From positions 2,108,001-2,172,000 of the forward strand of contig SRSI01000004.1 in assembly GCA_005656395.1 (NCBI GenBank): a stretch of DNA of 64,000 nucleotides, written 5' to 3'. The notes under the pieces were generated by a model that saw only the letters and a list, made by a program, of their open reading frames with translations, did no database searches and was not told the origin of the DNA. This DNA comes from Strongyloides papillosus (taxonomy: Eukaryota; Nematoda; Chromadorea; Rhabditida; Strongyloididae). Below are positions 10,575 to 21,686 of this stretch, piece by piece. The translations under genes were made by a program, and so were the position numbers. Numbering within the stretch: the first letter of the stretch is position 1; each line of letters starts with the position of its first letter.

Positions 10575-11165
10575 ATTAAAAAAAAACATAATTCGTATCC
10601 GAAATTTTGAAAAAAATTGACATATCTTCTTTAAATACTAAAATTACTGTAGAAAATAGTCAATATTTGATTATTCATAACTTTCTTTCAAACATAGTCA
10701 AATTTAGTGATATTATACTCATTCGATAGAGCTTTGCTTACTCTAACAAATTTTTAATACATCGTTTTTAAAATTACTTATTAAATTTTATTCTTAATAA
10801 ACATCAAAATTTTAAAAAAAAATCGAAATTTTTTTTATTTTATTTAGAAATTAAACATAGTTGCTAGACTTCGATCTTCATGAAACTTTGGGAGTTAGTA
10901 CAAAAGACTTTATACTTTCAGAATCTGCAACAATCATTAAAAAACTTTTACAAATGAAAAAGATATATTTAATGAAATTTGAAAAAAGCACCTAAATTTT
11001 GAAAGTCTATAACTTCGCCCAGAATCAATATTTCATTATTAAATTTAAAGAATAAAATAATATGTATATTAGCTACAAAATTACTATAATACCAAGTTTG
11101 TAGCTTATCTATGCACAAAGGTATATGTGCAAATATCTGGGGAGTTTTAGGTTGGCCACCCTGTA

Positions 11166-11881
11166 TATCTAGTAATTTTAATTTATCTTAATTTTAGACT
11201 CATTAACAGAACATTTTACTTTAAAAACAAATAATAATATAATACTTGATAAGAAAATAAAATTATAGATACGAAGAAAGAAAAGATAATTCAAAAAGAG
11301 TTCACTAGTTATAATGTTCTAGTGCTATTTACAACTGTACAAATATATCAAACACATATTTTTACGTTAAAAATATAAAAGAGAAGAAAATAATAATTTT
11401 AATATAAAAAATACGTATGTCATTTATCACTAATTAAAATTTTTACTAATTTTTACAGTAAAAGTAACTTTTTTCAATCAAAAAAAATATTATCATTGTA
11501 AGATGGTAATAGATTTTCAACGACATTAATTTTATTCCTATAATAGTCCGTGTGCTATATTTATTTTGTTACTCATTTTTTAACAACGATTCATTCAATA
11601 TATAAAATGAATTAATTTTAATTATTGAATTTTCAACACTTCTCCATCTATTATCATTTTTATGAATTACTAAGGGTTTATTTAATACAAATTAGTGGAA
11701 ACTTTTTTACAATGACAATTCTATAATTTGCAGTTTATGAGTTGATATCAATTTCCAAGTCAAATTACTGCACTAGTAAGTTATTTTTTGGAACAACAAT
11801 TAATATTGTGTTGTCTCTAATTTTTATTGTATCTGATATTCTGATTTCTAATCTTGTTGAGTTTTCATTATATTTATATAT
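11166..11881. other. Intergenic, no feature recognised
   Basis: AT-rich DNA before the LTR retrotransposon. The last five bases (TATAT, 11877-11881) are the left copy of its target duplication. Confidence 0.5.
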
Positions 11882-12074
11882 TAAAGGGATGACATAGCGG
11901 AATGATGGATTGATGTCATCCTATTTAAGGAGGCAAAATGACAATAAAGTCATTATATTTTTTTCTAAGTTTAATTGTAAATATTATGTAATATTATCTA
12001 ACTTTAAATTTCTTATAATTATTAATTTGTATTTTGTAGACCAAAATCACCATTTAAAATAAAATTTTTAACTA
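11882..12074 (+). repeat. 5' LTR (193 bp)
   Basis: Begins TAAAGGGATGACATAGCGG and ends TTTTTAACTA; identical to 16267-16459. It holds a TATTTAA box-like site and an AATAAA signal, which could serve as promoter and polyadenylation signals. It does not begin with the usual TG. Confidence 0.85.
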
Positions 12075-12118
12075 CACTTCTACCGTACATAGGGCTATTT
12101 TTAACTGGTGAAGCCAAC

Positions 12119-14872
12119 ATGTCAACAGAAGTAAACGATGGTAATGAGGAAACACCCAAGACTGGGGTAAATGAAGAGGCGTTACAGCAAGATGTTTTAG
12201 ATGAAAGAATGGATAAAGTTCTTAACAAAAAGGTTAGACAGTTAATTACTATATGTCAAAAACACGGAATTAGTTATAAAGGAAAGAAATTGGAAATCGC
12301 GAGAAGGTTGGTTGAGAGAGAGGACTTCGATCTGATTTTTGGAGAAAATGATGAGGATGACAGTGAGGATGACGAACCGAAGGAAGAAGACAAGACTTTC
12401 ACATCGACACCCAAGCCTAACCAAGAGGATAAAACTTTCACATCGACACCTAAGCCTAAACAAGATATCACCTTCACACAAGAACAATTGAATGCTATCA
12501 TGGTAGCTTTTGCAAAGGCTAATGTCACCGAGAATCCTACACCACATCCTTCGAAGAAACAAAACAGGTTAACCTTCACTTCACAAGTACCAATGTATCA
12601 GCATAGTGAATTCGGAATAAGTGACTATTTAAAGCGGTTATCGTTAGCCTTGGAGGCCGATGATGTTGAAGAAGACAAAAAGTCACATCTGTTGCTATTG
12701 AAGATGCCTGAAGACATCCAACGAAAGCTTAATAATGAGTTTCTGGGAAAACCACAGCTTCAGTCATTCCAGACATTGGTTGCAACACTGGAGAGAAGTC
12801 ATGGTAGAGATAATAAAGTTGGTGCTATTAGAATAAAATTACTGTCCTTTGCTTTAGACTTTAGTAAAGATAAGTTTGAAGAAAGTGTTAAACAACTCTT
12901 GACTATGGTTGAAATTGCAAATCCAGGCATTCCTCCTAGAGTGGTTAAAAGGTTACAAAAGGCTGAGTTAGAAATGAGAACTAGAGGTAAAATGGCTTTA
13001 TGGAAGTTGATCAATGAGTCAACTGATGACGAACATATTGAGGTCTTGGTACAACGAATGGTAAATGCCAATGAATTACATCATCAAAAGTTTTCATCCG
13101 GGAAATCCAAACAGTCGAAGGCTCCACCAACTACTGATCAGTTGAAAGCTATAGGTGGTTGTGTACTTCATCCAAAAGGAAGCCACACTAATGAACAGTG
13201 CAAATTTCAAGAAAGGCTGAAAGGAGCTAGTAAAGATAATCAAGTGAATAAAGTAAAAGCGTCTGTATTACCTGAAGTTAGCCAAAAGTCTTTAGACATT
13301 AGAATTCCTATTAACATAGATGCAGGTGAAGGTATGAAGAGTGTTTTTACTGTTGGGTATGTAGATTCTGGAGCACAAGTATCTATTATGGAAAATAGGC
13401 TTGCACGTCAACTGGAGATGGAGCTTGCTCCTCCTCGGTATCCTGGTTTGAAAACACTTGGGGGAAATCAACTAACTCCTGTTGCTTCAGTAAAAGTTGA
13501 TATGAAAATTGATCAAAGGATGATCTCTCTTGTGTTTGAAGTAGTTGATGCTCAGTTAGATGTTTTCAGTAAAGTGTTGATAGGAAGTGATGTATTGAGT
13601 CTTCTTTCTGCAAACATCCAATATGGTAATCTTCCTGCTCTCGTTGTTGATGGAGTTACAATTCCAAGCTTAACATTTGATGATCTGAACAATAGAAATA
13701 AACCAGTATTGAGCAAAGTAGCTGATGCTGCTGTTGAGGTTGAGAATTTCATTAAGTCCAAATTTCCTAATGTTATCTCTCAACATCAATTTGATTTGGG
13801 AAAGTCTATTATTCCTGCACAGAAAATTGAGTTGATGAGTGGTGATATAGCACCATTCCGAAGATATTTTCCGCCTCAGCACTATAGAAAGGATGCTTTA
13901 GAATACATTAATCAGATGGTAGAGTCTGGAGTTTGCAAACCTTCTTTTGATGCTATGTTTATGTTCAATTTGGTATGTGCATATAAACCTTCAGGAAGTA
14001 TAAGACTATGTTTAGACCTGAGACCATTAAATGTCTTAGTTAAATCTTTTCAATATCGTTCATGGTCAGTGAAGGATTTCTGTAGAGAATTTCAAAATTT
14101 TTCTTATGTATTTTCTATTGATTTGGTTCAGTCGTACTATCAAGTTCCACTGTGTGAGGAAGATCTCAATTTAATAGGATTCAGGTGGGGAGATAATTGT
14201 TATACAATGATGAGATTGCCATTTGGGCTTAAAACATGGCCTCAAATCTCTCAGAAAATCATGGACCAAATGTTGTTGAATACTAAAGCCAGAAGTTATC
14301 AAGATGATATTATTTTGCCAACCTCCGGTTCTAGAGATAAACATCTAGAAGCTCTAGCAGATCTTTTAAAAGTTCTAGAAACATATGGGTTTAAGATAAA
14401 TTTAAGTAAATCAAAGTTTATGGCACAAGAATGTACGTTTTTGGGGTATAAATTCACACCTACTGGTTACACAATTACTGATAAATATACTAAATCAATT
14501 AGTGATTTTCCTATGCCGAACACACTGGCTAATTTGAGGAAATTTAGAGGAGTATATGAGTATGTAAGAACAATGATTCCAAAATGTTATGAAATAGAAA
14601 GACCGTTAAATCAATGTATAGCTCAATTAGAATCTAAGAAGATTCCAAAGAATACTGTTGTAGAGTTACCAAATGATGTTCAAAAACCAATAAGAGAATT
14701 AAAAAAGAAAGTTATTGAAATAACAATAATGGCTTTTCCGAAGTGGGATGAGGTTTTCTACTTGAATGCAGATGCATCCATATATGGATATGGAGCGGTA
14801 TTGTATCAAATAAATGAAAGTGATAATACTAAAAATGTTATTGGATATTACAACAAGTCAACTTTCCGCTGA
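12119..14872 (+). CDS. Gag-pol (gag, protease, RT, start of RNase H) of Ty3-type element
   Basis: The 917-codon frame starts at an ATG 44 bp after the LTR. Residues 36-66 look like a SAP-type nucleic-acid-binding helix pair. A 14-residue motif (D-K-T-F-T-S-T-P-K-P) is repeated in tandem near 92-118. A Cys/His knuckle-like stretch C-x3-H-x4-SH-x4-C sits near 348-362. The protease active site is D416-S-G-A. RT follows with its catalytic Y727-Q-D-D, and RNase H starts with N-A-D885-A-S. The frame ends early inside RNase H: sequence after about 14848 continues the domain in other frames, through two successive shifts before about 14890, and is then taken up by the next ORF. Confidence 0.85.
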   Translation: MSTEVNDGNEETPKTGVNEEALQQDVLDERMDKVLNKKVRQLITICQKHGISYKGKKLEIARRLVEREDFDLIFGENDEDDSEDDEPKEEDKTFTSTPKPNQEDKTFTSTPKPKQDITFTQEQLNAIMVAFAKANVTENPTPHPSKKQNRLTFTSQVPMYQHSEFGISDYLKRLSLALEADDVEEDKKSHLLLLKMPEDIQRKLNNEFLGKPQLQSFQTLVATLERSHGRDNKVGAIRIKLLSFALDFSKDKFEESVKQLLTMVEIANPGIPPRVVKRLQKAELEMRTRGKMALWKLINESTDDEHIEVLVQRMVNANELHHQKFSSGKSKQSKAPPTTDQLKAIGGCVLHPKGSHTNEQCKFQERLKGASKDNQVNKVKASVLPEVSQKSLDIRIPINIDAGEGMKSVFTVGYVDSGAQVSIMENRLARQLEMELAPPRYPGLKTLGGNQLTPVASVKVDMKIDQRMISLVFEVVDAQLDVFSKVLIGSDVLSLLSANIQYGNLPALVVDGVTIPSLTFDDLNNRNKPVLSKVADAAVEVENFIKSKFPNVISQHQFDLGKSIIPAQKIELMSGDIAPFRRYFPPQHYRKDALEYINQMVESGVCKPSFDAMFMFNLVCAYKPSGSIRLCLDLRPLNVLVKSFQYRSWSVKDFCREFQNFSYVFSIDLVQSYYQVPLCEEDLNLIGFRWGDNCYTMMRLPFGLKTWPQISQKIMDQMLLNTKARSYQDDIILPTSGSRDKHLEALADLLKVLETYGFKINLSKSKFMAQECTFLGYKFTPTGYTITDKYTKSISDFPMPNTLANLRKFRGVYEYVRTMIPKCYEIERPLNQCIAQLESKKIPKNTVVELPNDVQKPIRELKKKVIEITIMAFPKWDEVFYLNADASIYGYGAVLYQINESDNTKNVIGYYNKSTFR

Positions 14873-14943
14873 AGAGGAAATATCCTACAACACATTTAGA
14901 ATTACGATCAATTTCAAATGCACTTACGTACTTTCGAGAATTC

Positions 14944-16269
14944 TTGTGGGGAAATATGGTGATAGTTAGAAGTGATCATAAGAATTTAAAGTCATTAATA
15001 CAGTCTAACTTGGATCCCAGACTATACAAGCATATAAACAATATTAACATGTACAATATTCAAGTAGAGTGGATTCAAGGGTCAAAGAATACGATAGCCG
15101 ATGCACTATCAAGGGTTCCTGAAGTAAAGTTTGTTTCATCTCAGACATTAGCTGACATTCAACAGGAATCTCCAAGTGATGTAAGAAAGAAGTATTTGAA
15201 GAGGGGAGGAATATACGGGAAAATTGATGGTGAAAAATTTAAGCCGTTCATTCCAGATCCAAAAGTTTATTTGTTAGTGGAGGAGGTACACAAAGCAACA
15301 CACATGCCTAAAGAAAGGACGTTACAATTTATAAAAAGATTTTACGAAGCCAATGAAGAGTTGATAAAGAAGTCAGTAGATGAAGTTTATTCTAGTTGCT
15401 TAACTTGTATGAAGTCAATTCCAACGGGTTGTATTAAGAAAAAGTCAACGATGAAAGCTGTTTCTCCATTTCCAAGATCAACATACACGTTGGATATCAT
15501 GGGGCCGTTACCACAGTCTATGGATGACCAAGGATATAGATTTCTATTAATGGCAGTTGATACAGCATCAAGATTCTACATGTTACAGCCGTTACGCGAT
15601 ATCAAATCTCAAGATGTATTAGAAGGGACTTTAAAATGTATTTATCAATATGGGAAGCCATGGACCATCAAACTAGACAATGCAAAATACTTCCAAGCAG
15701 AACTGTTCAAAAATAAGTTAAATGACCTCGGAATCACGTTACGTTACGGAACACCGTATTATCACGAATCTCAAACTTTGGTGGAGAATGCTTTTAAACA
15801 AGTTGAAGAGCACATACGCAAGTTAGGTCAAAGAGGGAAAAACTGGTCAAGAACAATTTACAAAATTCAATATTTGCATAATACATTTCCCTTGAAGTAT
15901 CTAGGTTGGCTGACACCTGAGGAGGTCTTTATGAACAGTTATAACGTGGTGGAGAGTTCTACTAAGCTGGAAGATGAAGGAGAAGATATGGAGCTGTTGG
16001 AGCTTTTACATGAAGTTACAGCTGCACGGTATTCTCAGGACATTAATGAGTTAACTGAGATGTTTTTGGGAAAAAGAATTTTGGTAAAGAAGTATATGAA
16101 GGATTCTAAATTGGACTTTGTTTTTGATGGGCCGTATGAAGTTAAGAAAGTCACCTTCAACACGTTATGGTATCTGAAACCCGGAAAGCGTCGCCTGTCA
16201 AGAGTACATATTAAGCAGGCAAAAGTTGTTAAAGATGGAGTTGAGGTTTCAGAAAGAGAGAGCGAGTAA
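14944..16269 (+). CDS. Pol remainder: RNase H end and integrase
   Basis: This 441-codon frame carries the end of RNase H (SDHKNLKSLI, then IADALSR), an integrase His/Cys zinc-binding region (H-x3-H ... C-L-T-C), and the catalytic triad D184, D245 and E281. The last two are separated by 35 residues, the exact DD35E spacing of retroviral-type integrases. Upstream of the first ATG the frame is open and already codes RNase H, so the ATG is not a natural start; the piece belongs to the gag-pol polyprotein before a frame break. The stop codon TAA is formed by the first bases of the 3' LTR. Confidence 0.85.
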   Translation: MWGNMVIVRSDHKNLKSLIQSNLDPRLYKHINNINMYNIQVEWIQGSKNTIADALSRVPEVKFVSSQTLADIQQESPSDVRKKYLKRGGIYGKIDGEKFKPFIPDPKVYLLVEEVHKATHMPKERTLQFIKRFYEANEELIKKSVDEVYSSCLTCMKSIPTGCIKKKSTMKAVSPFPRSTYTLDIMGPLPQSMDDQGYRFLLMAVDTASRFYMLQPLRDIKSQDVLEGTLKCIYQYGKPWTIKLDNAKYFQAELFKNKLNDLGITLRYGTPYYHESQTLVENAFKQVEEHIRKLGQRGKNWSRTIYKIQYLHNTFPLKYLGWLTPEEVFMNSYNVVESSTKLEDEGEDMELLELLHEVTAARYSQDINELTEMFLGKRILVKKYMKDSKLDFVFDGPYEVKKVTFNTLWYLKPGKRRLSRVHIKQAKVVKDGVEVSERESE

Positions 16270-16459
16270 AGGGATGACATAGCGGAATGATGGATTGATG
16301 TCATCCTATTTAAGGAGGCAAAATGACAATAAAGTCATTATATTTTTTTCTAAGTTTAATTGTAAATATTATGTAATATTATCTAACTTTAAATTTCTTA
16401 TAATTATTAATTTGTATTTTGTAGACCAAAATCACCATTTAAAATAAAATTTTTAACTA
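16267..16459 (+). repeat. 3' LTR (193 bp)
   Basis: Identical by eye to 11882-12074. It overlaps the integrase stop codon by three bases and is followed by the TATAT target duplication. Confidence 0.85.
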
Positions 16460-16860
16460 TATATAATGTAGCATAACTTTATTTCCAAAAAGTGTATATT
16501 AATAAATTTGTACCATGTGAAAAAAGGTATACATTATAGAGCAATGAAGAACATCAGTGAAGTAAAGGAGTTGCAAAATTTCTACCATTTACTTTTTTTT
16601 CATTTTAAAAACATCCACAATCAAATGCCACCATTAAAAAAAATTGCGTCTATTTAGAATATGAAAATTATTATAAAATAGAAGATCAAATAACACTAAA
16701 AAACATAAATGATTATGCTTATTATTTCAAAATATATTTTTTTGTTTATGTGCAATATTAAAAGTTTATGGGAAATCCTTTTTTTGATAATTTAGCATTA
16801 GTATTGGTTTTATATCAATATTTTTACAGTGTGTTTGAGATAGTATAAAGTAAACTTTAT
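16460..16860. other. Intergenic, no feature recognised
   Basis: AT-rich DNA after the LTR element; nothing recognised before the splice-acceptor-like TTTATTTTAG at about 16856-16865. Confidence 0.5.
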
Positions 16861-16892
16861 TTTAGGTATTCGCAATAATACTTCATTTACAA

Positions 16893-17003
16893 ATGAAATA
16901 TCGTACTGATTTGACAGAAGTTGTTGTATCAATTGCAGCTGGTTTAATTGTTGTTTTTTTAGCGTATTTTTTGCTAAATTCTATTTTTTTACAAATCCAA
17001 TAA
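16893..17003 (+). CDS. Possible 36-residue transmembrane micropeptide
   Basis: An ATG at 16893 opens 36 codons before TAA at 17001. The peptide has a short polar head (MKYRTDLTE), then one continuous hydrophobic stretch (VVVSIAAGLIVVFLAYFLL, residues 10-28), and a short tail. That is the layout of single-pass micropeptides such as SERCA regulators or small complex subunits. A good splice acceptor TTTATTTTAG lies 28 nt upstream, suitable for a spliced leader. The amino-acid mix (Ala, Gly, Val, Leu, Thr) is not what random AT-rich DNA gives. I cannot assign a family, and chance cannot be excluded at this length. Confidence 0.35.
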   Translation: MKYRTDLTEVVVSIAAGLIVVFLAYFLLNSIFLQIQ

Positions 17004-17213
17004 TTTTTTAATCATTGTATATTGTATAATGCGTATATTATATTTGTAAATTATCACATTCTTTAACTATATTTTAATTAATTCATAATGTAATTAAAAG
17101 TCTATTTATATATAAGAATATTTTTAAAATACTACTAATTTAGGTAATTAATTTTTAAATTCTTTATAAAAAATTACTTTAAAATTCAAAGAATTTATTT
17201 ACAATGAGATTAA

Positions 17214-19880
17214 ACAGAGATTTTTTCCGTGTCATTTCGACACGGCTTGCCGGACCCGATTCTGTAGAAGTAAATTAAAAATTAAAATACTTGATTAATT
17301 TAGGATAAAAATTTACTTCATGTACTTTTTGCAACAAATTTTTTTTGAAAAGAATATTTCAAAAATATTCACATAGAATCAAAAATTTCTTATCATTAAA
17401 CTTAAAAAAATTCGAAAACACTAGTAATTTACTGTTTTAATAATTCATATTTAAAGTTTAAATATTTTATAAACCAAACATTCTTAGATGATATTTTCAA
17501 TACTAAAACATTAAATATACAAAACAATCAGTTGATTTATCCGCATGATTGCTATTTTTTGTTTAAAAATTTTAATATTCAATCAAAAATATTTTTTATA
17601 CCTCTCACGCACTCAATTTATTTATTAATTTTGTTTTTTACAAATGTAATAAATTTTTATAATTAAAAAGAACTAGTAGATATTGCTGCTTTTTTTTCAA
17701 TTGGCTGTACAAACATTTTTAGTCTTTTGCATATGCAATTTCTATAAAATGCAGTATAAAACGACACCATAATCTTTGATCACTTAAATGCTTTATAACT
17801 TTAATCTAAACTTTTTGAAAGAGTTTTTAATAGGAAAAATAAATGCTTTTTACAGTATTTTTAATAAATATTTTTCTAATAATTCATATATATATCGGAA
17901 AACAGTTAATAGTATCATCTTCATTTTCTTTTGTTATAATGATACATAAACAAAGTAAAATTAAATTTTTCTTATCTAATATAATAAATTTTACTGAATA
18001 TTCGTCTATATGAAATAAGAAAAATAGTCCTAAAATAGCTAATTTTTGTACAAATAATAATTTACTATATTTCTAAGACTTTACTTTCTCTTGCTAAATT
18101 TTAGTTTAGAGGTTCCCTCTTTCAAAAGTTAAATAAAGTATTAGTTCGATACAATGAGTATGGTTGCAATATATAACGACAAATAACCGTATTTAAAGAT
18201 AATTTGTAGCATTTGAAGAATTTTTTTTGCGGCATATACTTTTTTGTATAAATTTTGAATAAACTTTATAATCAATTAATTATAGTGGTTAAATAAGAAG
18301 TCAATAAATAAAGAAATTAGTTTTTTGTGATCAATTAGCACATTTGAACCAATTATTAACGTAAAAAATGAAAACATTTTGTTATACACAACTAAAGCAA
18401 GATTAATACTGTAGGTTGTACTAAAGACAGTCGTCAGCCTATTTTTTAACTTAAAAATTTTTTTAATTTGCTAAATTGTTTAATAATGTTACTAAATTCA
18501 TAACGACATTAAAAAACTAAAAAATATGATATTTTAAGTTAAAACTGTTAAAAAAGAAACCTTTAAATTAAAATTGCACAAATTTTTCTCTTAAATTACA
18601 GGTTATTTTAAATAACACCATTGTCGTTTAAATGCTTTTTAACTTCTTTTATCCAATTTATTATTTTTTTAAGATTTAATTAAGAAAGAAAGTTATCTTC
18701 CAATCTTTTGCCATGTTAAATATCTTACTTTTATGAATTGAAAAAATTTCCATACAAGACGATTTTGGAATATCGCACCTTAGGTCATAGATAAAAAATT
18801 CTAAGATGAAAATATTTTAAAGCACAATAAAATGCTAAGACTTGTTCGAAACAATATTGGTGTATGTTAAATCACTTTTACAAAGTAAATAATTATAATA
18901 TTAATTTTACCTATTGGCAAGACGCGTTGTTACAAAAAAAAAGCCAAAAGTATTCAACTTTTAATGTAAAATAACTTTTAAAATTAAACAAAGCGAAAAA
19001 TAATTATGCATAAATAATAATTATATTTGTTTGTTTATTCGTACAAAAATTAGCTATTTTAGGACTATTTTTCATATTTCATATAGACGAATATTCAGTA
19101 AAATGTATTATATTAGATAAGAAAAATTTAATTTTACTTTGTTTATGTATCATTATAACAAAAGAAAATGAAGATGATACTATTAACTGTTTTCCGATAT
19201 ATATATGAATTATTAGAAAAATATTTATTAAAAATACTGTAAAAAGCATTTATTTTTCCTATTAAAAACTCTTTCAAAAAGTTTAGATTAAAGTTATAAA
19301 GCATTTAAGTGATCAAAGATTATGGTGTCGTTTTATACTGCATTTTATAGAAATTGCATATGCAAAAGACTAAAAATGTTTGTACAGTCAATTGAAAAAA
19401 AAGCAGCAATATCTACTAGTTCTTTTTAATTATAAAAATTTATTACATTTGTAAAAAACAAAATTAATAAATAAATTGAGTGCGTGAGAGGTATAAAAAA
19501 TATTTTTGATTGAATATTAAAATTTTTAAACAAAAAATAGCAATCATGCGGATAAATCAACTGATTGTTTTGTATATTTAATGTTTTAGTATTGAAAATA
19601 TCATCTAAGAATGTTTGGTTTATAAAATATTTAAACTTTAAATATGAATTATTAAAACAGTAAATTACTAGTGTTTTCGAATTTTTTTAAGTTTAATGAT
19701 AAGAAATTTTTGATTCTATGTGAATATTTTTGAAATATTCTTTTCAAAAAAAATTTGTTGCAAAAAGTACATGAAGTAAATTTTTATCCTAAATTAATCA
19801 AGTATTTTAATTTTTAATTTACTTCTACAGAATCGGGTCCGGCAAGCCGTGTCGAAATGACACGGAAAAAATTTCTGTGT
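17214..19880. mobile_element. Foldback element, 2.67 kb, with about 845-bp inverted arms
   Basis: The left arm (17214-18057) and the right arm (19035-19880) are inverted copies of each other along their whole length, with only a handful of mismatches that I could spot (for example near 17706, 17991 and 18018). The tip carries its own small palindrome CCGTGTCATTTCGACACGG (17227-17245) followed by CTTGCCGGACCC, a GC-rich patch. The spacer (18058-19034) has no long open frame. The outer right tip reads TACACAGAAA in complement, like the hAT-like elements nearby, but no target duplication is clear. A transcript across it would form a very long hairpin. Confidence 0.85.
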
Positions 19881-21680
19881 ATGTCATATTGATTACATTA
19901 TTAATAATAACTTGTATTTATACTAATGCAATAACAATTTTTTTATATATTTTATTTAAAAAACTATACATGTAAATAAACATATTGATTAAAAACATTT
20001 CAAAATATTAATATAAAATCATAATTCTTTAATCATAAAGAGAAAAATCAAAGGAATTTAAATTTAAAAAAAAGGATGAAAAGAAAGTAAAAAAGAGGTT
20101 AAAACAAATATGATTATAATGTATTTGATATTGAAGATAAATTATTTATATACGTTTTCAAATTTTAATGTTACTTTTATATATTGGATATATCCTTATC
20201 TATAGAAGTTATATTGTTTTTATAAAAATATAATAAATTTTTGTTATGTGTTTTAAAATTTCACCCTAATGAAATGTTTGAATTGTATGAGTTATTCTAT
20301 TTATATATTTCCTGCCATCCGAATATAAATGATTATATCTTTTAAAAAAATAATATTTATAAAAATTATGTTCTAAGTGTCAGTTGTTATTCTCATAGTA
20401 AAAATATTATTTATCAATGATCGACATACTTATAATAATATGATAAAAAACAATTTACTTTTTTTATATTTTAAAAATATTTTATTTTTTAAATTGTGTT
20501 GCACTCTTGAATGATACATTAATCTTTTAAATCATTGTAGTAATAATTAATATAAAAAAACTGACTTTGCTTGATATAGAGCCTGCATTTATATCACAAA
20601 CAAACAAACTTTTCAAACTATGTTTCGATACATTTGTAATCTTTCTTACATTTTCTAGATAAAATTATTTTTATACAGTTAATGATTTAGTGTTACATTT
20701 CCAAATTTACTTTTTTCAAATCTCAACAGATTTTTGAAAAGGATTGTGTGTAGTAGAATTGTTATATGGTAAATAATATGATCAATAATTATTATATATT
20801 ATTATTATTTTTAACATTTATTATTTCGCTTTATTTTTTTAACGATATAAAATATGCCGTAATTTTTAATATTTTTAAATAATTTAAAGTTGAGTATAAT
20901 ATTGTTTTGCTCATTTAATAAACAGATACCTGTACAATGATAATGATTTCACAGTTTGTAGTTGACATATAATTTCACATCTGATTTGAAATCACTTAAC
21001 TTTTATTTAGTGTCTATTAAGTCACTAACATTGATTAGGCATCTTTTTGTAATTAAATTTCAATGTCTAATATTTGTTGAAATGGATAAAAGCGTTATAT
21101 ATATGTACATATTAAAACTATATATGTTTCAAACATATTTAAAATTATATTAAAACTTTATTGTTTTTAATGTTGTTTTAATATCATTAACTATTTAAAA
21201 TACTTAATACACATAATTAATAAGATAAAAATTGATATAATTTTTATAATTTCTATCATGCAAAATTTTATGACAACTTCTTTTAATATTTTTATCACGC
21301 CATCAAAATAAACTCTCTAACTGTTTTCATTTTATTGTATTATCAGAACATTTATAACAATCAATGTATAACGAAAGTATTATAAAGTTATTAATTTTTA
21401 TCATATTTTTTATTAATTATTTTATTATTTGTAAACTATATTTTATATCTATAAATGTTTTTTCTATAATTAAAAAAATAATTGTATTAAAAACCGCAAA
21501 ATTCATGATATTTTCTCGTGAATATTTTTAATTTTTGTTTTTTACATACATAGAATCAAAACATGCATAATTTAATTAAAAATGTACTTTTTGGTTAAAA
21601 CAATTAATTCTTCATTGTAGTGATAATTTGTTATATAAAAAAATACATAAAATTGTAAACAACTTAAAATTTATTTTTTT
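19881..21680. other. Intergenic, upstream of acyltransferase gene
   Basis: 1.8 kb of AT-rich DNA. The frame at 20962-21153 (63 codons) is low complexity and unsupported. The last bases TTTTTTTACAAG form an acceptor-like site directly before the start codon at 21687. Confidence 0.5.
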
Positions 21681-21686
21681 ACAAGT

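Larger units (their letters stand above)
8245..11163. mobile_element. Possible outer mariner-like element with nested insertions
   Basis: A tip TACGGGGTGACCGGCTAACT at 8243 and the complement of a tip TACAGGGTGGCCAACCTAAA ending at 11165 have the right form for mariner-like ends (TA plus GGGTG.CC). They differ mainly by transitions. The interior arms do not align well, so these may be ends of two different elements. If paired, the element is 2.9 kb, most of it later insertions (8383-10059, 10160-10574). The flank at 10580-11150 is non-coding. Confidence 0.35.
11882..16459 (+). mobile_element. Ty3/mdg4-type LTR retrotransposon, 4.58 kb
   Basis: Two 193-bp direct repeats, identical by eye, flank a gag-pol region. 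A 5-bp duplication TATAT lies outside (11877-11881 and 16460-16464). A purine-rich run AGAAAGAGAGAGCGAG directly precedes the 3' LTR and fits a polypurine tract. Domain order is gag, aspartic protease, reverse transcriptase, RNase H, integrase, so this is the Ty3 class. The primer binding site is not certain; TGGTGAAGCC lies 34 bp after the 5' LTR. Identical LTRs imply a recent insertion, yet pol is broken in RNase H. Base composition is visibly less AT-rich than the surrounding DNA. Confidence 0.9.

Noticed and set aside
20962..21153. 63-codon frame upstream of the acyltransferase
   Set aside because: Residue mix is that of random AT-rich DNA; no acceptor or conservation sign.
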